Part shown: positions 22,796 through 34,091 of the stretch, piece by piece
Layout of the letters: each line of letters begins with the position of its first letter
Position numbering within the stretch: the first letter of the stretch is position 1
Source: Bryum argenteum
Taxonomy: Eukaryota > Streptophyta > Bryopsida > Bryales > Bryaceae
Length of the DNA stretch: 64,000 nt
Assembly: GCA_037043015.1 (NCBI GenBank)
Contig: CM073321.1
Coordinates: forward strand, 36,372,101 to 36,436,100
Direction of reading: 5' to 3'
The notes under the pieces: model-generated
Seen by the model: the letters and a program-made list of their open reading frames with translations, nothing else
Databases searched by the model: none
What the model was told of the DNA's origin: nothing
Program-made: the position numbers and the translations under genes

Positions 22796-23932
22796 CTAAT
22801 CTGACATGGCCCTTCGGATGTCAGCATATATAGAACAAGTTGCTCTATCATCGTAAAACATAGGTCGCCCAAAAAGATGGGATGTGCGGTACTCCTTGAG
22901 TGATCCTGGGAACTCGTGTAGCTCTATGAGATATGGCAAAATCTCGTCTAGTAAAACGGAGTCCTCTTCAGCCCTATTGACCTTGGAAGTCCACAAAGGC
23001 AGTAAAAGAACATTCTCACTAAGATTTAACATGTGCTTAATCGGACTATCGTCAATAAAGAGAGTATTGGCCTCTGTATATAGACCATCATAGCTATTAA
23101 AAATATGGGCAGACATGGTCTTAAGGAAAATATCTTTTTGGGTTCCTGGTTCCTTCATGAAGAAAGTTCGGCCCCCAACATTCCGCACGGGCACTCTATC
23201 ACAGTCTTCTTGATCGAGAATTTGTAATGGCTTAATAGGTTTTATCGGACCAAAGAGATAATCACAAATTGCTTCAGTCGTTGTTGTCATCATAGAACTC
23301 CAAACCGTGATAGTGGCGAACGCTGCCAACCCGGAGAGGAAGTCTTTACAACCGGGCCTTACCTACACAAGTTTCTTCCCCACCTCTGTTGGCACCGCGG
23401 CCGAGTGTACTTGGATGTCACGGTTTCTAGATCCCTTAGCTTCCCATGTTGGGGAACAATAACAGAGAATCTCATTGAGGTCGATGACAACATTTAACCA
23501 AGCTTTGCCTGACTCTCTTGGAATAAAACCTATTTCTTCACTAGAATTTTCAGAGACCGTAGCGTTCCTTACCTGGATAGCAAGCACGTCGCAGCAGGAC
23601 AACATTACTGAGGTTTCTCTGCGAGAGGTTTAGTAAATTCAAAGACAACATCTTCTAGTACAAATATTCGATGAACTCTAAAGATAAGAATGGATTGATG
23701 AAAAGTACCTGGATATCGTCATTGCTCATCTCGTCATCATCATGAAGGCCCATTGATCCTAGCGACTGTTGGGTGCAATCTACATCATCACCCAATATAG
23801 GATCATTGCCGAGAAGCGATGCTTCAGTGTAATTGGGAGTGTCCTCGGGAGGATGCGAGTCATGGCGAACAAGATCAACAAATACATCTTCCATGACCGG
23901 GGTATCGATATCTTCATGCTCATCCTCTACAT
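22796..23932 (-). CDS. FCP1/HAD phosphatase-like protein (B copy 1)
   Basis: Acidic exon 23932-23709 (EDEHEDIDTPVMEDVFVDLV ... DDDEMSNDDIQ) between acceptor GTTGAACAG and donor GTACTT, then the domain exon from about 23610 to the stop at 22796. HAD/FCP1 features: motif I VVIDLNEILC (first Asp kept, +2 position Asn), motif II-like TITVWSSMMTTTTEAICDYLF, and motif IV TLFIDDSPIKHML. A conserved tail LHEFPGSLKEYRTSHLFGRP follows. An in-frame TAG lies at 23363-23365 between KKLV and VRPG. Copy 2 has the same stop at the same place; element A has a sense codon there. It is either an inactivating change older than the duplication or bypassed by splicing or readthrough. FCP1-like enzymes act on phosphoserine proteins in the nucleus; the Asn predicts weak or no catalysis. 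Confidence 0.65.
23363..23365 (-). other. In-frame TAG shared by both B copies
   Basis: The minus-strand frame reads AAA CTT GTG TAG GTA AGG inside the HAD-like domain. The stop is followed directly by GTAAGG, a good donor sequence, but no plausible short intron removes it while keeping the downstream frame. The same triplet occurs at 47483-47485. Confidence 0.7.
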
Positions 23933-24036
23933 CTGTTCAACGCAATACAAGGTCATTGAAATCAGGCAAACACAATGAAGTGTGGTGGAAGGAGGAGTGT
24001 GAATCCGAACAGAATGCCTATGTGGCTGATGGGCAA

Positions 24037-24057
24037 TTTAGCTCGAGTCGAGCTAAA
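24037..24057. repeat. B-type palindrome upstream of the FCP1-like gene
   Basis: Half-site TTTAGCTCGA, central G, then the reverse complement; perfect. It is about 105 bp before the acidic exon of the FCP1-like gene, in the gap after the large-protein gene. The position is conserved in copy 2 and in element A. Confidence 0.9.
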
Positions 24058-25065
24058 ATGAACGTGGTAGCTCCTGTATTAATTACAAAAAAATGTTTGA
24101 GAGTTTGTATCAAAAAAAGTGTTCTACCGGTTTTACAACTCAATAACTATACGGTATACCCATTATCTAAGAAGAAGTGGGACCTGTGGTATTCTCTTGC
24201 ACCTCGGCCTCAGTCGTCGATTCGCGGAATTGACGTAGGTGGATGCGCTCTTGGCTCGACGATAGCGGTGGCTGGAGGTGCGAGTGTCGGGGAAGAGGCG
24301 TTGCCCCCATGGAAAGTACCGCATCTAAACTTTGAGTACTAGGCATCGCAATTGCGTATGCGGAGGAGGAGGAGGAAGTGCGGATGGATTTAAGCCACTT
24401 AGTGCTCTACTAAACATATCCATCATATCCGGTGTCTTCTCTTTGCCTCTTGTTTGGCGAGCGTCGCGAGCGAAAATCATCGACCATTTCGACAATCGCG
24501 GCTTGCTCTTCCTCAAGTTTCTTCTGCGGTGAAGAAATCACCCGCCGGAGAACCTTGACTTGGCGAGTCCTTGGCCATTGCGAGCCTTTCCGCTTTCGAC
24601 TTGCGGAACCCCCACGCGTCTTTGAACCGCGCCACGCGATTCCGGGTATTGCGCAGATTGTCGGAGCTGTCTTGCGGGAGGTTCTGGAAATCGGGCTGTT
24701 GGATCCGCACAGGAGAGGCGTCTACCTCAGCCGACCCTGCTAGGCGCGCACTGCCTTCCGCTTCGTCTTCCCCGGCGCTAGAGGCAACTTCTTCCACATC
24801 ATCATCTTCTTCTCCTTCACCGTCATCGCCCTTCATACTGTCGTCATCAGCTTCCACCTTAGCTTTCCCCTTCAAGAGGGCTCTGCCGATGATAGGGAAG
24901 GTATTAGCATCGACAGGATATCCTTTGATGCTGAAGTCATTTGGATCAAGATTAACACCGATCTGATATGCCTGGTGTATGTCAACGGAGTCGTCCTTGT
25001 CGGCTATGACAAAAGATTCAGACGCTATCATCTGTACGGCGACGATGAGAAGTCAGACAAAGCCA

Positions 25066-25446
25066 TTTAGCTCGATTCGAGCTAAACTACACGCTACGAA
25101 GGAAATCAACGAGTTCATAACTTAGAAGGAAATCAGAAGTATCAGAGGAATCACGTACTTTAGCTCGACTCGAGCTAAAATACATGTGAAGGAATCCATT
25201 CATGTCTCGAAGCATGCAACTGATTGAGTTTAGCTCGATTCGAGCTAAACTTCATTCTCAAGAATGCAATCAAGGTTAGGAAATAAATGCGGCTTGAAGG
25301 ACATGGAATGACATAGTTTAGCTCGACTTGAACTAAACTATATTAGGAGCAGAGCAGACCGAACCGGACTTCAATGATTTGAAAGGAATCGAAATGATTC
25401 AGGGAAGGGAAGGGTAATGACATCGTTTAGCTCGAATCGAGCTAAA
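25066..25446. repeat. B-type palindromes in intron 3 of the large-protein gene
   Basis: Five sites at about 25066, 25162, 25231, 25319 and 25426 fill the 430-bp intron between exons ending at 25463 and starting at 25031. Spacer DNA is not conserved with element A, but the palindrome-in-intron arrangement is. Confidence 0.9.
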
Positions 25447-26881
25447 TTGGGCTGTATCTGGCCATGCTTGCTGTAACGGCTTTTGTCCCGAAATAGACAA
25501 GGCAGACAGCCTCGTTGGGGCCGCAGAAAAGCTTGATGACTTGAAGGTAGAATTCCATTCTCAGCTCGTTGGGAAACATGTTGTACTCCACCTCATTGTA
25601 CTTTCGGGGCTTCTCGTACAGTATGTGTTTGGGGGCTGTGTTGAGAGGTTTTATTTCCCCGACGATCCTCACGGATGTGTGCTTGAGGAAGAGAAGTCGC
25701 ACGGGCTCTATTGCCTGCCTACTCTTAGCCGCAAACCCTCTAAGACGCTCGTTAACGGCAGGCTCGTAAATGGATTGGATTAACTCGTAATCCACACCAT
25801 CGAAGAAGGTACTGGTTTTGGCGAAGTGCTGTACATGCTCAAGGTCTTTCTCATCCCCACATATGAACAGCCAGACATGAACAGCCTTGAGAGAAGGCTT
25901 ATCATGTCCCCCGAGAACGTTCATGAAAATCTCAAAGAACGGTTTCTCGACAGTAGATTTCGCCTTTCCAGCAGCTCCAGGAATGAGTCTGAAGTCGATG
26001 ATCCCGAAATTGATGTCCTCGCCTTCTTTACTCCAGGAACCGGATTCCCAGTCCAAGAGCTTCATCGGGTTCTCCCTTTGGAAGAACCGAGTATGAGCGA
26101 TTCCACTCGAAGGTTGGAATTTCTTTCGGACTTCAAGGAATACGCGGAAGAACTCTTTAGCTATGGCGAGAGATCCTCGCAGCTGCTGTTCCGTTGCATA
26201 GTCGCCTTCTGGTTGGCGTAGTATGACTCCGGAACACCCCACTCGAGAAGTACTCGCTTCGACGCTTTTGTGACGTGGTAGTCCTGCTTAAACTTCTTCC
26301 ACGCCTGAACGTCAAGTTCGTCGCCCTTGAAAATACCGAGCGTAGGATCGATCTTGTGAAGCTGGAGCTGGGCGATAGCTTTGCGCTTCAATCGTTCTAC
26401 GTAATCCTTCCACACGCAGCCGTCCTCGAGATGTGACTTAGGTTGCTTGAGAACAACCTTCGGGTATTTCAGGGTCCTCGATGGCCCTGACTCGTTCAAG
26501 ATGTGCCTGCAGAGCTTCTTGTGGTCCCTCTCGGAGAGGTTGCCAAGGAATTTAAAAAACTCTCGATTGAGAGTTGTATCTCTGTCCGGAAGAAACCCCT
26601 CCTTGTCCTTGAACTTGGATCCGTCCATGGACTCGGGGTCGACGAGGTCTCCTTGGGCGGCGCATGTAATCACCGATTCCCAGAACTTATAGAGGTTCTC
26701 TGGTGCAGTGATGATCTTGATCACGTTAGTAAGGGTAAGCAATTTCTTGCCGCCCTTCTTGTTTAGTTCCCTTTGATGATTGACAACGTCGATCATTGAG
26801 AACCTCTCGCTTACAGCCGCGAAGAATTTCTGCAAAATTGAGTACAGGTAATTAGAGTTAGATTCGAAAGCGGCCTTACAT

Positions 26882-27035
26882 TTTAGCTCGAATCGAGCTA
26901 AACCAAAGGGATCCTTGTTCACGATACTGCATGTTCAGTTTAGCTCGATTCGAGCTAAACAGTACTGCATGTGCAGTTTAGCTCGATTCGAGCTAAACAG
27001 TACTGCATGTGCAGTTTAGCTCGAATCGAGCTAAA
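26882..27035. repeat. B-type palindromes in intron 2, 38-bp tandem unit
   Basis: Four sites at 26882, 26939, 26978 and 27015. The last ones form a tandem unit of about 38 bp (AACAGTACTGCATGTGCAG plus the 21-bp palindrome with slight overlap). The intron runs from donor 27064 to acceptor 26830. Copy 2 has six sites here. Confidence 0.9.
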
Positions 27036-28552
27036 CATTGACGCATTGGTTGAGAAAGGCTTACATCGTAAGCGATTGCTTGGCTTGCAGCTCGCATTGG
27101 CTTAATTCAAGCCCCCGCCACCTTTTTGATTGCATCGCGTTTTGGTGGAGGACACCCGAACTCTACCCACACTTTCCGAGCAGCAAGGATATTTGTTGCC
27201 CACGTCGGCTTAAACTGAGCGAAGTGATTCACTCTGTTATAAAAAGCTGAAATTTTGCGCAGCTTGTCCACATCTTTAGTCCAGACTATGTACGCATTCC
27301 AAGTTCGGAAGTCCTTCTTAATAGGCTCGGGGACGGTGTCTTTCTGAATCATCTCGTTTGACGCAGCGACGTTGTGCTCGCCGTTAATGATGTAGAATTC
27401 GCAATCCGTCATATCTCGTTCGTCCTTGGGCTTGAACTTTAAGTCGGGCATGACGCACAGAGTGTGCTTGTGTGACCGGTCCGGCAAATTGATGAGGTAG
27501 TTCAGGAGGCTGGTTTGCCCCCTCTTCTCGAAGGCTCGGATTGTCCACGACGCTGGTGCTTCCTTCATCTTCATGGTGTCAATCTCCAATTTCCGCTGGG
27601 GATTATTTTCGAAGACGAATGCGTCTTGGCAGTCCGAAAAGAATTTCTGGTATATGACATTGCAGTTTGTGTAGTCAATGTCTTCTACCTTGTCAAGAAT
27701 CATAGGGATCTCCGAGACGGCGTCGTTGATAGCGTTTGCCAAGTCCTCTTCTGATATGAGCTTGTTGCGTTTCCTCGCGTCATCAGCTAGCTTCCTCGAC
27801 CGTCTCTTTTGAGGCGATGACAATCCAGGGGTTCCAGAACTATTCGCCCCTGTGGATGTTACCCTGGGGGTTGACGGCTGGACTCGTGTGGTGGTCCTGC
27901 TATCTATGGGACTCTCTGTCCCGGTAAGGCCTGAACGCTCGAAGAGAGGTTGCTAAGCTACTTGTTTGGCTTTCGCTGCAACCGATGCCTGAATAATGGA
28001 GTTGACGACGTTCCTGAGCTTGAAGGACAGAGCTTTAGCTTTGATCGGCCCATCGTTCTTCGACCTCCACTTCCCTTCAAGGATTTCAGCTGTGAGAGTG
28101 GATTTGACTTCGTCGAAATGTGATGCCTCTAAACTCTCGACCATTGCTACAGCATCGAAGGGCGTCGCTACTGTGTTCACGGCTAGGGTGAAATTGTAAG
28201 GGGTCGACCCTGGAGCCGAACAAATGATCCTGATCACCTCTGCTGACTCGCAATCAAGCTCGGTGATTTTCGTGTCGACATGGATTGTCATCGGATCAGA
28301 CACAGGCCCCTGGTAGCTTACAGCAACCGTAAGGTTTTGCGTGTGCGCAGCCCAAAGCGCTGTCCAGTTTTTGACCTTGGTTGCGTCTTTGAATTCGTAG
28401 CAATCAAGGTTCATGGTATCATCGCCATCATCGTCTTGATCCACCGGTGCCCTTGGCTTGAAGAAGTGGGCGAGCAAGCCCTTCACCCTCTGCTCACTGC
28501 ATTAGTCATGAAATATTTGAATTTAGTAATGTGCGCAAGTTCGATGCCATAG

Positions 28553-30201
28553 TTTAGCTCGACTCGAGCTAAACTGAATAGATTTCATTAATCTCCTATG
28601 TTAACGTTTAGTTTAGCTCGAGTCGAGCTAAACTACATAGTCGAAGGTCTGAAATATGAACATTTTATCTCGTTTCTATTAACATTATATCTAGTTTTGT
28701 AGGGTCACAGCTAAACTGAGTTACAGGATGTGCGAGTTAGAAAATTAGTTTAGCTCGACTCGAGCTAAACTCAATAAATAGCAATTGTCTCATGTGAACA
28801 ATAGGTTTAGCTCGATTCGAGCTCAACTAATTTACAAAGGTTTGCTATTAAGTTAGATTGTCACATATTAAGGGCCGCAGTTTAGCTCGAGTCGAGCTAA
28901 ACTGAGTTACAGTTTGTGCGAGTTAGTACCTTAGTTTAGCTCGACTTGAGCTAAACTCAACAGCTAGCAATTGTCTCATGTGAACATGAAGTTTAGCTTG
29001 ATTCGAGCTAAACTTACTGGACTAAGGTTAGATGTTAATTTTAAAGTTAACTTACTATACTAAGGGTCACAGTTTAGCTCGAATCGAGTTGAACAAGATT
29101 AGAGTATGTGCGAGATATTACCTTAGTTTAGCTCGAGTCGAGCTAAACTCAAGAACTAGCAATTGTCTCATGTGAGCATTATGTTTAGCTTGATTTGAGC
29201 TTAACTTTGGAGACTAAGGTTAAATATTAAGGTAAATTCTAACTTTATAAGGGTCACAGTTTAGCTCGAGTCGAGCTAAACTCAACTGAGTTACAATATG
29301 TGCGAGTTGGATGCCTTAGTTTAGCTCGACTCGAGCTAAACTCATTAAATTTCATTACTCTTAGGCGAACATTTAGTTTAGCTCGAATCGAGTTAAACTT
29401 CATAGCTTAAGGTTAGATATAATTACGTTTACTATCATTTTTAAAACAGGTAAATTCTAACTAATGTAGGTTACAGTTTAGCTCGAGTCGAGCTAAACTG
29501 AACTACAATTGGTGCAAGTTGGCTGCTTTAGTTTAGCTCGGCTCGAGCTAAACTTATAATATTTTAATAGTCTCTTATATAAACGTTTAGTTTAGCTCGA
29601 TTCGAGCTAAACTTTATAGTCAAAGGTTAGATATAATTACAATTAGTACAATTTTCAATAGTAGTTCACATCTTAAGTAATGTTTGGTCACAGTTTAGGG
29701 TCACAGTTTAGCTCGAGTCGAGCTAAACTGGGTTACACTTTAGGCGATTTGGATGCCTTAGTTTAGCTCGACTCGAGCTAAACTGAATAGATTAAAATAG
29801 TCGCTTAAGTGAACGTGTAGTTTAGCTCGAATCGAGCTAAACTTTATAGTCTAATTATCATTACGTTTTTTATGTCTTTCTATTAAGGTACATTTTAAAT
29901 TATTTAGGGCCACAGTTTAGCTCGAGTCGAGCTAAACTAAGTTTATATTATTTAGGTCCACAGTTTAGCTCGAGTCGAGCTAAACTTAGTTACCATTTGC
30001 CCGGGTTGGATACTATAGTTTAGCTCGACTCGAGCTAAACTAAATAGAATTCAATATTCGCCCATGCGAACGTGTAGTTTAGCTCGAATCGAGCTAAACT
30101 TCATACTCTAAGATTAGATCTTATTGCGTTTTTTATCTCGTTCTTAACCAGGACAATTCTACATACTGTCAGGAGCTTAGTTTAGCTCGACTCGAGCTAA
30201 A
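28553..30201. repeat. B-type palindrome mega-array in first intron
   Basis: About 24 palindromes in 1.65 kb, nearly filling intron 1 (30274-28497) of the large-protein gene. They form a higher-order unit of about 190-230 bp with three palindromes 53-59 bp apart. Their centres are usually AGT, ACT and then AAT or ATT, in that order (for example 29261/29320/29376, 29475/29532/29591, 29705/29761/29820). Spacers repeat as well: GGGTCACAG before the first, GAGTTACA...TGTGCGAGTTGG.TGCCTTAG before the second, and CTCATGTGAACGT before the third. Some sites have decayed (28805, 29071 with a hybrid A-type arm, 29182). Confidence 0.95.
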
Positions 30202-30299
30202 CTTTCAGCCTCTCACTATCCATTTCTACAGAGTTAGAGGTGGTTTCAGCTTTGCGAGTGATTTCAATTAGCACCTTTCTCCCATTCCAGCCATTTCTG

Positions 30300-31850
30300 T
30301 GAGCTGGAAGGTCCAATTTTCTGATGGTCGTCTTTGGCCTTGTCGTATGTCTGCATTACATACGAGCCTACGGTTTAAAAACAAAAGCAATAACAATCTA
30401 CAAACTTTGCTGCGATTCTTAGTTTGCAATCTACACTGTCATTGCAAACTGTTTTCTGAATACTATTACTAGAATCTCAAACTACCAAGTCTGTGGCTTT
30501 TGAATTGAGCACATCAAAGCTTCTTAACAGCATTTCAAATGTCTGATCATTCACAATATTGAAAGAATTCAATCTAGCTTCAATCTAGCTACTGACGACA
30601 TCCTTGGATAATATTCCAGGCAAGCCACATATACAATACACATTGCGGCCGCTTGCAATAATATTGGAATATCGTCGCACTACTACTACACTGCATGTCG
30701 AAAAATTCAAAGATCTATTAAAACAAAGCTCTAAAACATCGTAGAACGAAATAATGTGCACAAAGCATTGCTATTCCCTGCATGTCTAAAGAATCAAAGA
30801 TCCAGTAGACGGAAGCTCGAAACATGAAATCATCATCGTCACTTACACCAGACGGACCTCTTCATCAATCATCTGTCTTTCGACTTCATCGACTTTTCTA
30901 CTCGCGAAACTATCTATCGGAGCGCAATTAGATTTTTATATGCTAAAACAACGAGATCGTGTAATCAAGCCTTAATGCGATGATGAGAAAAAAGTCCACA
31001 TTTTAGCAGTGGTTGAAGAACGAGCTGATCGGTACAGAGGAGAACAAAAAGATTCAAAGACCTGTTAGACGGAAGCTCAGATTGAATTATCCAACGATGC
31101 CTAAGGATGTCGTCCGGAGGTATCCATACCATTCCAACCCATAAAAACTGCAAACACTACATTCTTTCCAATTAGCTCGACTCGAGTATGTGCGCGATAT
31201 TACCTTAGTTTAGCTCGACACATTACTTGACGCCCTAAACCCTAAAGAAAAAAGCTTGAGCAAATTGCAAACTTGGAAAGAGACTTGAAAACCTAACGTA
31301 CCTCAATGGAGAAAAAAAACCCCACCAATCGAAGCTGTGGAACTCCTCCTCCGACACAGCAAATGTACTTCGACAGCGCTTCCCTCCACAGCGCTCACCT
31401 TGAAATGCGACCCTCCTAGCACTGCGACGCTCCTCCAACAGCGCTCCACTCCGAAAGCGCTCACTCAAACACCAACCTCCTTGAACAGTGTTGCTCCAAA
31501 AGCGCCTCCTCTCTTCCAGCAGTGCAAACCCCAACAACTAAAACGCAAAACTCCGAAAATAAAATGAACACCGAAAAGCTAACTCACTACTGTAACCACG
31601 AGCTGCAAAAATACTCTACACCGAAATCGCTGCTACTCGCGCGCAACGCGAAGCGCCCTAATCGAGACAAAGGATAAAACAACTTTGCGAAAAGCAGAGA
31701 GGAAGAAATTGACATGCAAAGCGAAAATGCATGAGCGAAATTGCAGGAGTGAGACTGAGCAGAGGAAAAGCAAAAAGACGAAACTCAGAGTGAGAGAAAG
31801 GGAGTGGGAGGTGAAAGGCGGCGCTGGTCGAATAATGATTAATATCTAAT
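30300..31850 (-). promoter_or_regulatory. Probable 5' leader and promoter region of the B copy 1 large-protein gene
   Basis: Upstream of the 20-nt first coding exon the sequence is intron-like (30360-31160), then becomes GC-richer with short CTCC/GCGCT repeats (31320-31530) and a purine-rich stretch (31680-31825: GAGAGAAAGGGAGTGGGAGGTGAAAGG). Copy 2 has the equivalent at 54.6-56.25 kb, with the same purine-rich end at 56205-56240. It probably holds the transcription start. The open frames here (31235-31567) change between copies and are not coding. Confidence 0.4.
31168..31218. repeat. Displaced fragment of the palindrome array
   Basis: TTAGCTCGACTCGAG, then GTATGTGCGCGATATTACC and TTAGTTTAGCTCGAC. 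The middle part copies 29093-29112 of the main array. The palindromes are incomplete. It lies 970 bp outside the intron array, towards the gene's 5' leader. Confidence 0.7.
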
Positions 31851-31984
31851 CATTTTAACTACTGCCAAGGCCATCATTTTTACTGCCGAGGCTATCATTA
31901 TTGCAGGACACTCATTTTTAAAAAATTTGATTTCTGAAACCATTCTTCACTTTAAGTTTAGTACCATAATTATATTTTTTCACT

Positions 31985-32290
31985 TCTAAAATTAATTCAT
32001 TCACTTTATCTACTCATATTTTTTTGAGCAACATTAGAATGCTAATTCGTAAACACGCTAAGTTTGATTTTAAGTGTAATAATATAAGTTTCCATTCACT
32101 TTTATTACTCATCTTTTTTTGAGCTACATTAGAATGATAATTTTAACACGCTAAGTTTAAATGTAGTTGTACTAATATTAGTTTTCATTCACTTTTATTA
32201 CGCCTATTTTTTTGAGCAACATTAGAATGCCAATTCAAACACGCTAAGTTTAAATCTAATTGTATTAATATTAGTTTTCTATTTAGTCTT
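31985..32290. repeat. 95-bp tandem repeat, three copies
   Basis: Units of about 93-97 bp built around AACATTAGAATGCTAATTC, CTAAGTTTAA, TATTAATATTAGTTT and TTCACTTTTATTACTCATATTTTTT. AACATTAGAATG occurs at about 32033, 32125 and 32219. Copy 2 has eight units in the same place. Confidence 0.85.
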
Positions 32291-32299
32291 GTCAATTTT

Positions 32300-33950
32300 T
32301 TGAAACTAAGTTGATGTTAATATTGTATACTCTATTTTCAGTATGTGAACTTTACATTGCAATTCTTCTCACCATTTTCAACCAAGTTCATTTTCAACCA
32401 AGATGATTTTAGACGCGTCTATTTGCCAAGCGCTTCAAGTTGCTGTGTGAATCACCGTGGATGAGCCGTGTCCATGGCGGGCATGCTCAAGCACCGTGCG
32501 CAATTTAGTTACCACAATTGGGTAAAGTAGGAGCGGAATCACTACAACCCTATCAACACGTAAAGAGGTAGATGTCACACCAAGAATTGGCCCGTGCGTG
32601 GCAAATCAAGCACTTGGAGGCTCCTCCCCTAGGCGAGTTGGTGCTACAACCGTTTCATCAAATAGTTCATCGTATGATTGATCAACATGATTCCGCTCCG
32701 CACTTGGTTCCTCCATTGAATCAATCAGGTAGTTGCTAATGTAGACTGTCGGCAAATGACACATGAAGTTTTTTTTAAAGTTTTGTATATTAAGCTATAA
32801 GAATTGAGTTGAGGTTTAAATTTTAAAGATTTCGATGTGTTTTAAATTTTAAATTTCGTTATTCCTTGATATGTGCCTTGTTTACCCTAGCACAATACTT
32901 AATATGTGAAATCATTATTATTTATTTATTCGTATATCCTATACGTAAGTATTATTTTTTAATTAAAGATTTAAGTGTTTAATTTCCAAGATTTGTCCAA
33001 TCATTTTAATGTACATAAGTATCACTCTTGATTTAAAATCTTCATATTGGTTTATTTTCCAAATTTTGTAAACCATAGAATACATAAGTATTGCATTCAA
33101 GTATAATAGGTTTAGTTTCTAACTTTTGTCCATATAAAATCACTACATATTTCTAAATAATGCCATGTATTCCAAATATACCTTTACATAGAAATTACAT
33201 GTACAAGTATATGATTTGTTACAAATATATAATATTCTCTATATTAGTAATTATGCCGATTGAATACATTATTATATGAATACATTATGTATAGTAATAT
33301 ATAGTACATTATTTAACATCATTATGAATATAGTGCAAAATTTAATCATAATTTCGAACGTTATGATTCTTATAGCATGGTTATAGGTAACTACAATTAG
33401 AATGTTATTATTATTTATTACTAATAACTATTTACGATCGTATATAATTTAAACTAAATAGCTTAGAAGAAGAGAAAGTGCTTAAAATATTAATTTGGAA
33501 TAAATAGCACATTTCACATTAAGGGGTGCCCATAATACATCAGTGTCCGTTATAGATAAAAGGATCTATTTAACTGAAGATGATTATTTCATTTCAAGTT
33601 CTATATTTGAAATTCTTGACATAAGTTCACCTACAAGTGAGCAAATACTTTGGTATATGCTTTGATGTAACATAGCATGCTATTCTCACTATTTGCACAC
33701 AAATTGATAGATAATTTAAGGCTTCTTATCAAAGTTACTTATCTTGGAGCATAAAACCTAGCATAAATAATTAAGAATATAGACTTGCTCATGCAAGTTG
33801 ATTAGATGAACAAAAGCCTAAAATTCTGAGTGATAGCAAACATACAAAGTAAAGTGTTCGTAATGCTGTAGATGTTGTATGTGATGTTTAGCAATTCAAG
33901 TTAAGTATTGAAGGATTCACAGTATAGTGTTTAGGATTGAGAGTTTCTGG
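32300..33950. other. AT-rich element centre without genes
   Basis: AT-rich non-coding sequence shared with 57230-58870 at roughly 88-92 percent by eye. It includes a GC-richer piece near 32400-32720 (GAATTGGCCC.TGCGT, TCCGCTC..CACTTGGTTCCTCCATTGA), possibly a fragment of another repeat carried by the element. No coding frame or RNA gene is supported. Confidence 0.5.
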
Positions 33951-34091
33951 GTTTAGGATTTAGGGTTTATGGTTTAAGGTTTAGGGTTTAGGGTTCAGGG
34001 TTTAGGGTTTAGGGTATAGGGTTTAGGGTTTAGGGTTTAGGGTTTAGGGTATAGGGTTTAGGATTTAGGGTTTATGGTTTAGGGTTTCTGT
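33951..34091 (+). repeat. Interstitial TTTAGGG telomeric tract (B copy 1)
   Basis: About twenty units of TTTAGGG, some perfect and some mutated (TTTAGGA, ATAGGG, TTTATGG, TTCAGGG). The tract is bounded on both sides by element DNA that is also found around the tract at 58875-59028, so it is part of element B and not a chromosome end. The unit is the canonical plant telomere repeat. Confidence 0.95.

Larger units (their letters stand above)
24170..30294 (-). pseudogene. Large unrecognised element protein (B copy 1)
   Basis: Four coding exons on the minus strand: 30294-30275 (20 nt, ATGGCTGGAATGGGAGAAAG, donor GTGCTA), 28496-27065 (acceptor CAG|TGAGCAG, donor GTAAGC), 26829-25463 and 25031 to about 24170. 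Splicing exon 1 to 2 gives MAGMGESEQRVKGLLAHFF. Exon 2 has a beta-rich N-terminal part, then a basic PQKRRSRK segment, a helical part with YINLPDRSHKHT-like sequence, and KISAFYNRVNHFAQFKPTWA. Exon 3 includes YPKVVLKQPKS and FEIFMNVLGG. Exon 4 is acidic and Ser/Pro-rich. Defects against copy 2: TAG at 27953 (CAG in copy 2), a changed exon 2 end with TGA near 27107, a frameshift near 26162, donor GT changed to GC at 25462, and many small indels at 24190-24670. No known domain is recognised. Confidence 0.7.

Noticed and set aside
28553-30201. CRISPR array (regular short repeats with spacers)
   Set aside because: The repeats are 21-bp palindromes in both orientations with related spacers forming a higher-order unit, lie in introns of eukaryotic element genes, and have no cas genes nearby.
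31235-31567. Protein-coding genes in the GC-rich leader of element B copy 1
   Set aside because: The frames are on both strands, contain short repeats and are not conserved as coding in copy 2 (55450-56194), which has different repeat frames there.
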